From positions 62,001-126,000 of the forward strand of contig UCNE01000017.1 of NCBI GenBank assembly GCA_900473685.1: DNA of 64,000 nt, given 5' to 3'. The position numbers were made by a program, and so were the translations under genes. Of the stretch, positions 27,477 to 35,871 are shown one piece after another; the stretch's first letter is position 1; every line of letters begins with the position of its first letter. This stretch comes from Hyphomicrobiales bacterium (lineage in GTDB: Bacteria; Pseudomonadota; Alphaproteobacteria; Rhizobiales; Rhizobiaceae). Under the pieces are notes generated by a model. The model ran no database searches. It was not told the origin of the DNA and saw only the letters and a program-made list of their open reading frames with translations.

Positions 27477-28714
27477 TCGCCCTTGCGCATGACCGGAACC
27501 TTGGCCCCGTCAGCGCGAACGCCGTCGATATCGACCTCGCCGGAGCCGATCATCCAGTCAATATGGATCAGGCTGGAATTGCCACCCTGCGCCGTGATCT
27601 GCTCCTGGCTGAGCGTTGCGCCATCTAGGAAGCACTTCGAATAGCACTGGCCGAGCGCGATGTGGCAGGAGGCATTTTCATCGAACAGCGTGTTGTAGAA
27701 CAGAACGCCGCTGGCCGAGATCGGCGAGGAATGCGGCACCAGCGCCACTTCACCGAGACGGCGGGCGCCCTCGTCCGTGTCCAGCACCTTGTTCAGCACT
27801 TCCTCGCCCTTGGTTGCCTTCGCTTCGACAATCCGGCCGCCTTCGAAGCGCACCTGGATATTGTCGATCAGCGTGCCCTGATGCGACAGCGGCTTGGTGC
27901 TCGACACATGGCCATCGACACGCAGCGCATGCGGCGTGGTAAAGACTTCTTCGGTCGGAATATTCGGGTTGCAGGTGATGCCGTTCTTCGCCGTTGAAGC
28001 GCCGCCGTGCCATTCGTGACCATCGGCGAGCCCGACCGTCAGGTCCGTGCCCGGGCCGGTGAAATGCAGGGCGGAAAAACGCTCGCCGTTCAGCCATGCG
28101 GAACGTTTGGCGAGATTGGCATTGTGCTCCGTCCAGGCGGCAATCGGATCGGCGACATCGACGCGGGAGGCGGCAAAGATCGCATTGGCGAGCTTTTCGA
28201 CGGCAACCTGTTCGGCGTCATCCGGGAACATCTGCTTGGCCCAAGCGGGGTTGGGATAGGAAACGATGTTCCAGTTGATGTCGAAATTGGAGATCTTTTC
28301 GAGGGCCGGCTTGTAGGCCATCGACATCGCCTTGTTGGCGCGCGCCACCTTGGCCGGGTCCTGCGCCGCCAGCATCATCGGGTTATCGCCGGATATGGCG
28401 AGACGGGCGGTGTTGGCACTAAAGGCCTTGGCCATGCCGTCATAAAGCCAGCCGCTGGCCTTGTCGAAGCTCTCGTCGGGTGCGTAAGCATAACGGGCAA
28501 GCGTTGTCTCCTCGTCGGAATAGAACGTCGTCACCAGCCCGGCGCCGGCAATATAGGCGTGCTTGGTGATCAGCCGCACCAGCGGCAAGGCGGCAATCGG
28601 CGCCGTGATCAGCAGATCCTGGCCGCGCTCGAGCCGCAGCCCGACCTTGATGGCCACCTCGGCGAGTTTGTCCAGTTTGACGGGATCGACGGCTTGGTGG
28701 ACGGGAGAGGTCAT
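27467..28714 (-). CDS. M29-family metallo-aminopeptidase
   Basis: The 415-residue cytoplasmic dimer-type peptidase uses two metal ions to remove N-terminal residues. Metal-ligand regions typical of the family appear: IPTEEVFTTPH, GEVALVPHSSPIS, SCHIALGQCY and SLIHIDWMIGSGEVDIDG. An upstream in-frame ATG exists at 28771, but 28714 has CAGGAA upstream and matches the family start (MTSPVHQAVDPVKLDKL). The downstream P5CR-like gene overlaps it, hinting at peptide/proline turnover, which is inferred. Confidence 0.88.
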   Translation of the reverse strand: MTSPVHQAVDPVKLDKLAEVAIKVGLRLERGQDLLITAPIAALPLVRLITKHAYIAGAGLVTTFYSDEETTLARYAYAPDESFDKASGWLYDGMAKAFSANTARLAISGDNPMMLAAQDPAKVARANKAMSMAYKPALEKISNFDINWNIVSYPNPAWAKQMFPDDAEQVAVEKLANAIFAASRVDVADPIAAWTEHNANLAKRSAWLNGERFSALHFTGPGTDLTVGLADGHEWHGGASTAKNGITCNPNIPTEEVFTTPHALRVDGHVSSTKPLSHQGTLIDNIQVRFEGGRIVEAKATKGEEVLNKVLDTDEGARRLGEVALVPHSSPISASGVLFYNTLFDENASCHIALGQCYSKCFLDGATLSQEQITAQGGNSSLIHIDWMIGSGEVDIDGVRADGAKVPVMRKGEWA

Positions 28715-28799
28715 CGCATATTCCTGCTGGCTGGTTTTTCCGAACCACCGGTTTAATGCGGTTCGGATCAAAACAGAAGGCTTTTGCGATGACCTTCAC

Positions 28800-29489
28800 T
28801 CAGGCGGCGATCCTGCTGTGCGCCAGGAGATAGGCGCCATGATGCTGCAGGAAGGCGAGCAGCCGCTCGGGATAATCCGCCGCCACCGCGCTCACCACGC
28901 TCGGCCGGACAGCAAGCGCCGCGCGCCAGGCGTTGACACGCGGCAGCCCATCAAAAATGCCGCTTGGAAGCAGCGCCTCGAACAGTTCGAAATAGCGAAA
29001 CACCGGCGCAAAAACCGCATCGACCATGCTGAATTGTGAGTCGGCGAAATACGGCCCCTCGGCAAGCTCCTGCTCAAGGGTAGTGAACTTCGTCCGAAGG
29101 ACCTGCCGCTTTGCTTCGAACTGCGCACCGTCTGCCGTCGTCTCGTAGACCCAGAGGTCGGCGAGGATGGAGGAGCCGAATTCCATCCAGCCGCGATGCC
29201 GGGCGCGCAACAGCGGGTCGGTGGGATGGAGCGCGGGACCACGCTGCGTTTCCTCCAGGTACTCACAGATGACAGCGCTTTCGAACAGGATCGCATCGGC
29301 ACGGCCGCGCGGAACCGCCAGCAGCGGCACCTTGCCGAGCGGCGAGATCCGCAGGAACCAATCCGGCTTGGCGGCTAGATCGATATAGGTCCGCTCAAAC
29401 GGGACGCCCTTTTCCGACAGGACGATCGAGGCACGCTGAACATAGGGGCAGAGATGATGGCTGATGAGGGTGAGAACTTTCGAGTGCAT
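28800..29489 (-). CDS. Glutathione S-transferase family protein
   Basis: The 229-residue protein has a thioredoxin-fold N-domain (LISHHLCPYVQRASIVLSEK with a CPY motif), the cis-Pro region GKVPLLAV, and the glutathione-binding LFESAVICEYLEE. An all-helical C-domain follows (PTDPLLRARHRGWMEF). CPYV suggests an omega- or beta-type activity using Cys. ATG 29489 with GGAG upstream is preferred to 29522. It is divergent from a MarR-type gene with two operator-like sites between. Confidence 0.85.
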   Translation of the reverse strand: MHSKVLTLISHHLCPYVQRASIVLSEKGVPFERTYIDLAAKPDWFLRISPLGKVPLLAVPRGRADAILFESAVICEYLEETQRGPALHPTDPLLRARHRGWMEFGSSILADLWVYETTADGAQFEAKRQVLRTKFTTLEQELAEGPYFADSQFSMVDAVFAPVFRYFELFEALLPSGIFDGLPRVNAWRAALAVRPSVVSAVAADYPERLLAFLQHHGAYLLAHSRIAA

Positions 29490-29507
29490 GGCAGGTCTCC
29501 AGCTATT

Positions 29508-29565
29508 TAGATGCAATTGCATATATTGTCATTTGCCATTTCCGTCAAGATAGATGTAAATGCAT
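29508..29565. promoter_or_regulatory. Two direct copies of a MarR-type operator in the GST/MarR intergenic region
   Basis: TAGATGCAATTGCAT (29508-29522) contains the perfect 12-bp palindrome ATGCAATTGCAT. TAGATGTAAATGCAT (29551-29565) matches it at 13 of 15 positions. Spacing is 43 bp, close to four helical turns. The second copy ends 2 bp before the MarR start codon, which fits autorepression. Confidence 0.65.
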
Positions 29566-29567
29566 TT

Positions 29568-30023
29568 ATGTCTGAGAAGCGAACCGATACGGATCAGCCG
29601 CCAAGCGCCGATGTCACCCTGGCCTGGATCAACCTGATGCGGGCGCAGCAGCGCGTACTCGGCGCGATCGAGCGCGATTTCAAGGATGCCGGAATGCCGC
29701 CGCTCGGCTGGTATGATGTGCTGTGGGAGCTGGCCCGGGCGCCGGACGGACGGCTGCGGCCCTTCGAGATCGAGGAGCGGACGCTGCTGGCACAATATAA
29801 TCTCTCCCGCCTGATCGACCGGCTGGAGAAGGAAGGCCATGTCGAGCGCCGCACCTTCGATGACGACGGCCGGGGCCGCTGGGTGGTGATCACCGCAAAA
29901 GGCCGCAGCCTGCGCGAAGCAATGTGGGAGGTCTATGGCAAATCAATCGCACGTCATGTCGGCGCCAGGCTACCGGAGGGCGATGCGGCCCAACTTGCGG
30001 CGCTGCTGTCGAAACTCGCCTGA
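29568..30023 (+). CDS. MarR-family transcriptional regulator
   Basis: The 151-residue winged-helix protein has recognition region FEIEERTLLAQYNLSRLIDRLE and wing FDDDGRGRWVVITAKG. ATG 29568 follows the second operator copy by 2 bp; an upstream in-frame ATG at 29511 lies inside the first copy and is unlikely. It probably represses itself and the divergent GST gene, responding to an electrophile or aromatic compound (inferred from the GST). Confidence 0.87.
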   Translation: MSEKRTDTDQPPSADVTLAWINLMRAQQRVLGAIERDFKDAGMPPLGWYDVLWELARAPDGRLRPFEIEERTLLAQYNLSRLIDRLEKEGHVERRTFDDDGRGRWVVITAKGRSLREAMWEVYGKSIARHVGARLPEGDAAQLAALLSKLA

Positions 30024-30025
30024 GA

Positions 30026-30499
30026 TCAGGCGACCAGCGGCGCCGCCACTGCCTTCAATGCCTTGCGCGCATCATCCGGTGCGAGCCGCACCTGCAGGCC
30101 GCGCTGGCCGCCATTGATATAGACCAGCGGCTCGGCAAGGGCCGTCTCCTCGATCGCCGTCGGCACCGGTTTCTTCTGCCCGAACGGGCTGATGCCGCCG
30201 ACATGATAACCGGTCAACCGCTCGGCCTCGGCAGGCTTCATCATATTGGCCGACTTGCCCTGAAACGCCGCCGCCAGCTTCTTCATGCTGACTTCCCGAT
30301 CGGACGGCACAACGACACAGACCGGCTTGCCGTCAACCTCCGCCATCAACGTCTTCAATACGCGGCAGGGCTCCTCGCCCAGCGCCTCGGCCGCCGCCAT
30401 GCCGATCCGGTCGGCAGATGGATCGTAGTCATAGGTATGAACGGTAAAGGCGGCTGCGGCCTTTGTCAGCGCAAGCGTTGCCCGGGTGCTCTTCGACAT
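30026..30499 (-). CDS. ybaK: Cys-tRNA(Pro)/Cys-tRNA(Cys) deacylase, YbaK type
   Basis: The 157-residue protein has the YbaK/ProX fold, with conserved MKKLAAAFQGKSANMM and GYHVGGISPFGQKK. The enzyme hydrolyses cysteine mischarged on tRNA-Pro, correcting an error of prolyl-tRNA synthetase. The family Lys in VSMKKLAAA is the key catalytic residue. It converges on the MarR-type gene (2 bp apart) and stands alone. Confidence 0.9.
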   Translation of the reverse strand: MSKSTRATLALTKAAAAFTVHTYDYDPSADRIGMAAAEALGEEPCRVLKTLMAEVDGKPVCVVVPSDREVSMKKLAAAFQGKSANMMKPAEAERLTGYHVGGISPFGQKKPVPTAIEETALAEPLVYINGGQRGLQVRLAPDDARKALKAVAAPLVA

Positions 30500-30529
30500 G
30501 GTTTTCCGTTTGCTCTGCGATATGGACGG

Positions 30530-30751
30530 TCAGCGTTGGTGATCACGATCAAGCTGCTCCAGGAGTTCCAAGCCCCGTTCTTTATTGCCACGCCCCGCCC
30601 TTAGTCGGAAACGTGTCTCAGAATCGAATTCGGCGATCGCCTTGGTGGAAAATTCTTCGAAAAGCTTATTGAGGCTCGTTCCGCGCGCGGACGCCAGCGC
30701 CTTCAAACGCTCATGCTGATCAGGCGGCAGCCTTATCGTCAGTGTGCTCAT
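30530..30751 (-). CDS. Ribbon-helix-helix antitoxin-like protein
   Basis: The 73-residue protein has an Arc/HicB-type N-terminus (STLTIRLPPDQHERLKALAS, with RGTSLNKLFEEF) that would form the DNA-binding strand and helices, and a charged C-terminal tail for toxin binding. ATG 30751 overlaps the stop of the PIN gene by one base (TGATG); an upstream TTG at 30754 is less likely. Paired with the PIN protein it makes a toxin-antitoxin module with the antitoxin second. Confidence 0.75.
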   Translation of the reverse strand: MSTLTIRLPPDQHERLKALASARGTSLNKLFEEFSTKAIAEFDSETRFRLRAGRGNKERGLELLEQLDRDHQR

Positions 30752-31176
30752 CAAAATTTCCTTTCTGCCAGCAATTCGCCGGCTGTCTGGATAGACAATT
30801 GCGGAAACAGCAATTCGGCGCGCGCGAAGTCCCGTTTATTCGCCGTAACGATCGCCGCCGCACCGCCACCAATCGCCAGCTCGACCAAGTGATTGTCAGC
30901 CTCATCTTTAAGATTCGGGCGCCAGAGATAATAGATTGGTACCCAAACACAACAGGACAGAAAGGCGTCCAACAGCTCTGTCCGCTCGGCCGAAGAAAGA
31001 AACCGGGCGCCAAATAGCTCCTCCCTTCCGCAGACATCCTCATATTCGGCAAACAGCGAGTTCCCCATGAGAGGGATGAGCCTCTCCTGAAGACACAGCC
31101 TGATAATTTCTCGCGGCGCACCATCCGCATTCATGATGGCGGATATAAAGATGTTTGTGTCGACAACAACTTTCAT
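30751..31176 (-). CDS. PIN-domain protein, putative toxin of a toxin-antitoxin pair
   Basis: The 141-residue PIN ribonuclease-like protein has the first acidic residue in VVVDTNIFISAI, a central Glu in FAEYEDVCGREE, and later Asp residues in LKDEADNHLVELAI and TANKRDFARAE, consistent with a metal-binding site. It belongs to the group often called PIN-family putative toxin (COG1569-like). It is encoded just upstream of a ribbon-helix-helix gene with overlapping stop/start. Typical toxins of this kind cleave tRNA or mRNA; the target here is unknown. Confidence 0.78.
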   Translation of the reverse strand: MKVVVDTNIFISAIMNADGAPREIIRLCLQERLIPLMGNSLFAEYEDVCGREELFGARFLSSAERTELLDAFLSCCVWVPIYYLWRPNLKDEADNHLVELAIGGGAAAIVTANKRDFARAELLFPQLSIQTAGELLAERKF

Positions 31177-31227
31177 TTCCGAATGATAGCATATGCGCCA
31201 TCAGCTTTCGAAGAAAAATCTCGCCCT

Positions 31228-31572
31228 TTAAAACATCGCCTCATAAATCTCCGGCTTGAAACCGGCGGTGAACTTTCCATTGTGATCCAGCAGCGGGCGC
31301 TTGATCATCGACGGTTGGGCCAGCATCAAGGCAATCGCCTTGTCTTCATAGAGATCCTGCTTGTCAGCATCCGGCAGTGCCCGAAACGTCGTCCCCGCCC
31401 TGTTCAGCACCGTCTCCCAGCCGAGCGCAGCCGTCCAGCGCTGAAGTGTTTCGCGCGAGACGCCGGAGGCCTTGTAGTCGTGGAAATCATAGGCGATCCC
31501 CTGGGCTTCCAGCCAGGTCCGCGCTTTCTTCATCGTGTCGCAGTTCTTGATGCCATAAATGGTCACGCTCAT
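31228..31572 (-). CDS. ArsC/Spx-family reductase-like protein (YffB type)
   Basis: The 114-residue thioredoxin-fold protein has active Cys in IYGIKNCDTMKKARTWLE and the Arg/Pro loop PSMIKRPLLDHNGK. This is the ArsC/Spx/YffB layout; the function of YffB is not settled, and arsenate reduction is not implied because no ars genes are near. The frame opens at 31620, but ATG 31572 gives the family start MSVTIYGIKNC with GGAAAAG upstream. Confidence 0.85.
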   Translation of the reverse strand: MSVTIYGIKNCDTMKKARTWLEAQGIAYDFHDYKASGVSRETLQRWTAALGWETVLNRAGTTFRALPDADKQDLYEDKAIALMLAQPSMIKRPLLDHNGKFTAGFKPEIYEAMF

Positions 31573-31656
31573 GCACTTTTCCTCATTGCAGGCCCGCATT
31601 GCAGGCATGCGGGATAGCATGAAGATAACCGGCTGAGAACATACTAACCGGCTGGA

Positions 31657-32436
31657 TCAGCGCTCCAACATATCGATCAGCTGCGGCAGATCGGCGACCG
31701 TCTCGATGATGTGATCGGCACCGGCGGCCTTGAGCTTGGCACCGACCTTTTCGTGCAATGCTGCGCGTTCATTTGGAGACAGAGCCGCCACCTCGTCCGG
31801 CGTCAGCCCCGCCTCGTTGCCGGAAAGGGTCAGGCCAACAGTGATGCAGCCGGCCGCCCCACCTTCGGCGATGCCCGGCTCGGTATCGTCAACCTTGATC
31901 ACTGCGCCGGCCGGATAGACCATCAGGTCGAGAAAGCACTTGTACATGCCGATCGGCGTCGGGCGGCCAAGCGGCAGGTCGTCGGCGCAGATGAGATTTT
32001 CGGGCGCATAGCCCTGCTCTGCCGCCAGCGGCAAAACCCGCTCCATGATCGAACGCGTATAGCCGGTGGTCGAGCCTATCTTGATGCCCTTGGCGCGCAG
32101 ATAGGCGACCGCTTCGAGCGTGCCGGGGATAAGCGTGCAATAATCGCTGACGACCTCTTCGTTCAAGGGAACGAACAATTCATAGACCTTGTCGATGGCG
32201 CTTTCGTCCGGCGCCGTCCCCTGCGCCGATGTCCAGCGCGCCGCGATATGCGGTGCAGACAGCATGGCGCTGATATGGGCACGCTTCGGCAGGCCCATCG
32301 GCTTGCGGGCATCAGCAATGGTCACATGGACACCGAATTTGCCAAATGTTTCGACAAAGGCGCCCATCGGCGCGAAGGAACCGAAATCGATGACGGTGCC
32401 GGCCCAGTCGAATATAACGGCCTTGAACTTGCTCAT
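31657..32436 (-). CDS. phnX: Phosphonoacetaldehyde hydrolase (phosphonatase)
   Basis: The 259-residue HAD-family enzyme cleaves the C-P bond of phosphonoacetaldehyde to acetaldehyde and phosphate. Nucleophile Asp10 lies in AVIFDWAGTVID, and the Schiff-base Lys51 in MGLPKRAHISAM marks true phosphonatases. HAD motif II is GSTTGYT and motif III/IV is KVDDTEPGIAEG. Its ATG overlaps the stop of the upstream FAD oxidoreductase (ATGA). The usual 2-AEP transaminase PhnW is absent nearby, so the aldehyde may be made by that oxidoreductase. Confidence 0.93.
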   Translation of the reverse strand: MSKFKAVIFDWAGTVIDFGSFAPMGAFVETFGKFGVHVTIADARKPMGLPKRAHISAMLSAPHIAARWTSAQGTAPDESAIDKVYELFVPLNEEVVSDYCTLIPGTLEAVAYLRAKGIKIGSTTGYTRSIMERVLPLAAEQGYAPENLICADDLPLGRPTPIGMYKCFLDLMVYPAGAVIKVDDTEPGIAEGGAAGCITVGLTLSGNEAGLTPDEVAALSPNERAALHEKVGAKLKAAGADHIIETVADLPQLIDMLER

Positions 32437-33563
32437 GCGGCACTCCCATAGAGTTCATTGATGGTTTCCTCGCCGATGCCGAACGCCGTCGAGGCGCCGT
32501 ATCCAGCGGTGACGACGACGATGCGGACGCTGTCGGAAGGCTTGTCGGTAAAGCGCCAGCGATCCGGCGAGGACGCATAGGTCCCGAGCCAGCGCTCGGT
32601 GATCACCCGCCCCGGCAGATCGAGCACCCGGTCGAACTCGCCAAGGATCAGATCATCGACGGCGTCCGACGCGAAAGGATCCGGCGTCGTGGAATAATGA
32701 TGGCTGTCGCCAACCACCAGCGAGCCATCAGCCGACTGGGTGACGATCAGGTGAATACCGTTGTTGCGTTCGGCCTTCAGGTCCGCATCGAGACGCTTTT
32801 TCAGCGGTTCGGCCTCCGGCAGATCGGCATAGCCGAGATAGCGGCCAAGCCCGAGATCGGACATCACGGCCGTCTTGAAATGAACTGGCTGCTGCGGCCG
32901 CACACGCAGCATCTGCAGCTTGCAGCGGGTGACATTGTAGGCTGCGATACGCTCGGCAAAAAGACCGGTGAAATCATCGCCGGGGCAGACGACCACCGTT
33001 TCGGCCCCGATCACGCCATCTGCGGTTTGCACGCGTGGCGGTTCGACTGAAGTGACGGTGGTGATACGCAGGAAGGTGATTTCAAGTTGCTGCTCGAGAA
33101 ACCGGGCCAGCAGCGGGATCGCCGTGCGGGATTCGACGCGAATTTCATGCGGGCTGTAGAGCGAGACGCGGGCGGCATCGGCACGCAGGCTGGGTATGAT
33201 TTCCTGCGCTTGCTGCGCCGTCAGCCTTTCGCAGCCTATGGCCATCTCCGTGCGCAGAAAGGCATCGATCACCGCTTCGGATTCATCCAGCCGGGAAGCC
33301 AGCACCATGCCGCGCTGGACGACGGCGATGCCGGCCTTGTCAACCGTTTCCGCCCAGATATCACGGGCGCGCCGCGCCATGGTCCAGCAATCGCCTGCCC
33401 CCTGGCCGGTGACGGTGACGAAGCCGAAATTGCGGACCGAGGCGCCATTCGCCTGCGCATCCCGGTCGATGACGACAACCCTCTTCCCGCGCTTTGCCGC
33501 CGCATAGGCATGGGCAAGGCCGACAATACCGGCGCCGACAACGGCGAGATCATAAATGGGCAT
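32433..33563 (-). CDS. FAD-dependent amine oxidoreductase associated with phosphonate catabolism (TIGR03364-like)
   Basis: The 376-residue DAO-type protein has dinucleotide-binding LAVVGAGIVGLAHAYAAAKRG at the N-terminus, ASVRNFGFVTVTGQ (flavin loop), and ERWLGTYASSPD with VTAGYGASTAFGIG at the C-terminus. The family is known for association with phosphonatase-type enzymes and is proposed to oxidise an aminoethylphosphonate variant to phosphonoacetaldehyde. The downstream phnX, overlapping by 4 bp, fits this. ATG 33563 has GGGAGCGC upstream; the frame open to 33773 is not family-like. Confidence 0.82.
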   Translation of the reverse strand: MPIYDLAVVGAGIVGLAHAYAAAKRGKRVVVIDRDAQANGASVRNFGFVTVTGQGAGDCWTMARRARDIWAETVDKAGIAVVQRGMVLASRLDESEAVIDAFLRTEMAIGCERLTAQQAQEIIPSLRADAARVSLYSPHEIRVESRTAIPLLARFLEQQLEITFLRITTVTSVEPPRVQTADGVIGAETVVVCPGDDFTGLFAERIAAYNVTRCKLQMLRVRPQQPVHFKTAVMSDLGLGRYLGYADLPEAEPLKKRLDADLKAERNNGIHLIVTQSADGSLVVGDSHHYSTTPDPFASDAVDDLILGEFDRVLDLPGRVITERWLGTYASSPDRWRFTDKPSDSVRIVVVTAGYGASTAFGIGEETINELYGSAA

Positions 33564-33726
33564 GCGCGCTCCCCTGCCTGCGACGGAACAGGTCCGGCCT
33601 GACTGGCGGCTAAAAAGCGCATGTTCATAAAGGGAATATGACAACCGCCGGCGATACGGCGATTGTCCACGGCATTCACGCTGAAAGCTCCGGCGGCTGA
33701 AGCCACGGGAGCGGATAGCGATGGAC

Positions 33727-34785
33727 TCAGGCTTCGAGTGCACCCGGCTTGCGCGCAGCCTTTGTCCGCTCATCGCAGGCGATTTTCATCAGATTGTCCC
33801 TGCGGCGAGCGAAACGCTGCGAGGTGCGCGTCGCGACCAGGCCGGCCTGGGGCGCATGGATATCGATCGAGCCACCTTCCATGCCCGGCGCCGTGACGAT
33901 CGTCGCCAGCAGATCACCGGCAGCGACGGTATCGCCGATGGTGCGGTGAAACAGCACGGCACCGGCCTGAGGCGCGCGGATCATCTCGATATTGTCGAGC
34001 GGTGTCACCTTGCCCTTGTAAGGCTCGAGGGGCGCAGCAGCGTCGCCAACCGCGCCGCGTGCGGCGAGAAAACGCCAGAGCCCGTCCGCGTCCTTGCGGG
34101 CCATGTCCGGATAAACATCGCGTGTGCCGCGAAGCTCGACCGTGACCGCCAGACGGCCCGGCAGCCGCTTTGCCTTTTCGGATGTTTCATGTTTCCAGGC
34201 ATAGCCGACCGCCTCTTCAAAGGCGCTGCTTTCACCATCGGCGAGAAACACGGCTTCCATATCAAGCGCCGATGCCAGATCGGCAGCCTCGGGCCAAAAG
34301 GCCTCGTCGACATAGGTATACTGCACCGACTCGTCATCGCAGTGCAGATCGAGCATGAGGTCGGCGCCCAGAGCCATATGCAGCAACTGCCGCTTCAACT
34401 GTTCAACTGCCGGATAACGCTCGAGATCATCGACCAGCGTCTGGCGCTCCGAAAGCGGGATCAGCGGGAACTCGCGGTTGAAATTGGTGCGCGACCCCAG
34501 ATCGAAACGGCCCTGCAGATCGCCGAAATGCGATTGCGCCGTGCCGATCGGATTGGCCTGCGGAACGATGGTGATGTCGCTGAGAATGGTGCCATCCGCA
34601 TCCGCCCGACGCAGCTTTTCACAGAGGAAATGCAGGAGCGCGGTGCCCGGAAGTTCGTTGGCATGCAAGGCCGCCTGGATATAGATTTTCGGCGCCTTGT
34701 CATCGCGGCCCTTGAACCGGATGACCGGCAGCCGCCATTCGACACCCGGCGTATCGCCCTTGATGGTGATTTCAGAAATATCCAT
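33727..34785 (-). CDS. Succinylglutamate desuccinylase/aspartoacylase-family (M14-like) zinc hydrolase
   Basis: The 352-residue carboxypeptidase-fold protein has metal-ligand region QAALHANELPGTALL and the second ligand in LMLDLHCDDES. The C-terminal part (about 255-345) looks like a small beta domain (RAPQAGAVLFHRTIGDTV). Relatives deacylate N-acyl amino acids; the substrate is unknown. GGGAGG precedes ATG 34785. It lies upstream of the phosphonate pair with a 163-bp gap, so linkage to it is uncertain. Confidence 0.82.
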   Translation of the reverse strand: MDISEITIKGDTPGVEWRLPVIRFKGRDDKAPKIYIQAALHANELPGTALLHFLCEKLRRADADGTILSDITIVPQANPIGTAQSHFGDLQGRFDLGSRTNFNREFPLIPLSERQTLVDDLERYPAVEQLKRQLLHMALGADLMLDLHCDDESVQYTYVDEAFWPEAADLASALDMEAVFLADGESSAFEEAVGYAWKHETSEKAKRLPGRLAVTVELRGTRDVYPDMARKDADGLWRFLAARGAVGDAAAPLEPYKGKVTPLDNIEMIRAPQAGAVLFHRTIGDTVAAGDLLATIVTAPGMEGGSIDIHAPQAGLVATRTSQRFARRRDNLMKIACDERTKAARKPGALEA

Positions 34786-35017
34786 GACATGCCTCCCGTT
34801 TTTGATTTCAGGGGCTTATGCGGCTTCAGCCTGAGACACGCAAGATGTCAGAAATTGCGGCTTGTCCAACATCACGGCACCGCTCCGATCGCACAACGCA
34901 ACCGGCGCATGGCATGCCACACGCCGGACGCGTTCCAAAGGCTGGGGAATTTGGCGGATCGCAGACACAGTCCTCGCAAGACCAGCCCCAGCGGCTCCTC
35001 ACCGCCCCCAAAAACAG

Positions 35018-35665
35018 TCAGTCAAGCAGCGGCCACCGATCGAGATACTCGTATTCGCTCTTGCCGATGATGCTGCGGATCAGCACGAATTCGCGGGCGA
35101 TCCATCGGACAGGCTCGGCAAGCACATGCTCCGGCACCCGCGTCTCATCATACAGCACAGTCATATGCGGCATGAAACGCGGATTGTAGGTGAAGGTCAG
35201 GCCCACAGCCCACATTTCCTTGGCAAGCTGGACATGCAGATCCATCATTTCCTCGCTGCGGATCGCATTGGCCAGAACGACCGCGTTTGCCCCGGCGAAA
35301 TACAGAGCACGATCGAAATTGACCTCGAAAGGCGGGACCTTGACGGTGGCCATCGCCGCCGAGACGGCAAAGACGACATCGTCCGGCATATCCGGATATT
35401 TTCCGATGCCATTGAGCGAGACGTGCAGCAGGTCATGCGGGCGCGGATTTCCCGACAATCCGTACTGTCTGGCGATCTGCCTGCCGGCATCGGCAGCCTG
35501 CAACGCCACCTGGCGCTCCGGCACGAGGGCCAGAAACAGGTTGCTCTTTCCAGCGTCGTCGAGATGCCTCTGGCGGGGCCTGGCCGCCTTCCCGCCACCT
35601 CCGTTGCCGAAGGCAAACAATGTCTGTTCACTGCGCACAACTTCATTCCCGGCTTTTCCAAGCAT
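35018..35665 (-). CDS. 2H phosphoesterase, 2'-5' RNA ligase/LigT-like
   Basis: The 215-residue protein has the two HxS/T motifs of the 2H superfamily: DLLHVSLNGIG and RFMPHMTVLYDE. LigT-like proteins open 2',3'-cyclic phosphates or ligate tRNA halves; the cellular role is unclear. The first 35 residues are an extension before the fold (NLFLALVPE). ATG 35665 has GAGG six bases upstream; ATG 35677 is an alternative. The 232-bp gap to the zinc hydrolase shows nothing else recognisable. Confidence 0.82.
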   Translation of the reverse strand: MLGKAGNEVVRSEQTLFAFGNGGGGKAARPRQRHLDDAGKSNLFLALVPERQVALQAADAGRQIARQYGLSGNPRPHDLLHVSLNGIGKYPDMPDDVVFAVSAAMATVKVPPFEVNFDRALYFAGANAVVLANAIRSEEMMDLHVQLAKEMWAVGLTFTYNPRFMPHMTVLYDETRVPEHVLAEPVRWIAREFVLIRSIIGKSEYEYLDRWPLLD

Positions 35666-35871
35666 GGCAGACCTCATCTCTTTCTGGATGCCGCCAGTAT
35701 ACCCGAGTCGAAAACGAGATCAAGAACAAAACAGGAACATTGTGAATTTATTCCCACACTACTGAAAGGGATAGCGCGAGCCTTGCACCGATTTGATGCT
35801 CCGGCACAGACGGACATTCGCCATGGACGCCCTCATGGCGATGCAAGAAACGGGTGGCGGCTGGGAGAAAA

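Noticed and set aside
31228-31572. Arsenate reductase ArsC
   Set aside because: The fold fits, but no ars operon is near and the sequence matches YffB-like proteins better.
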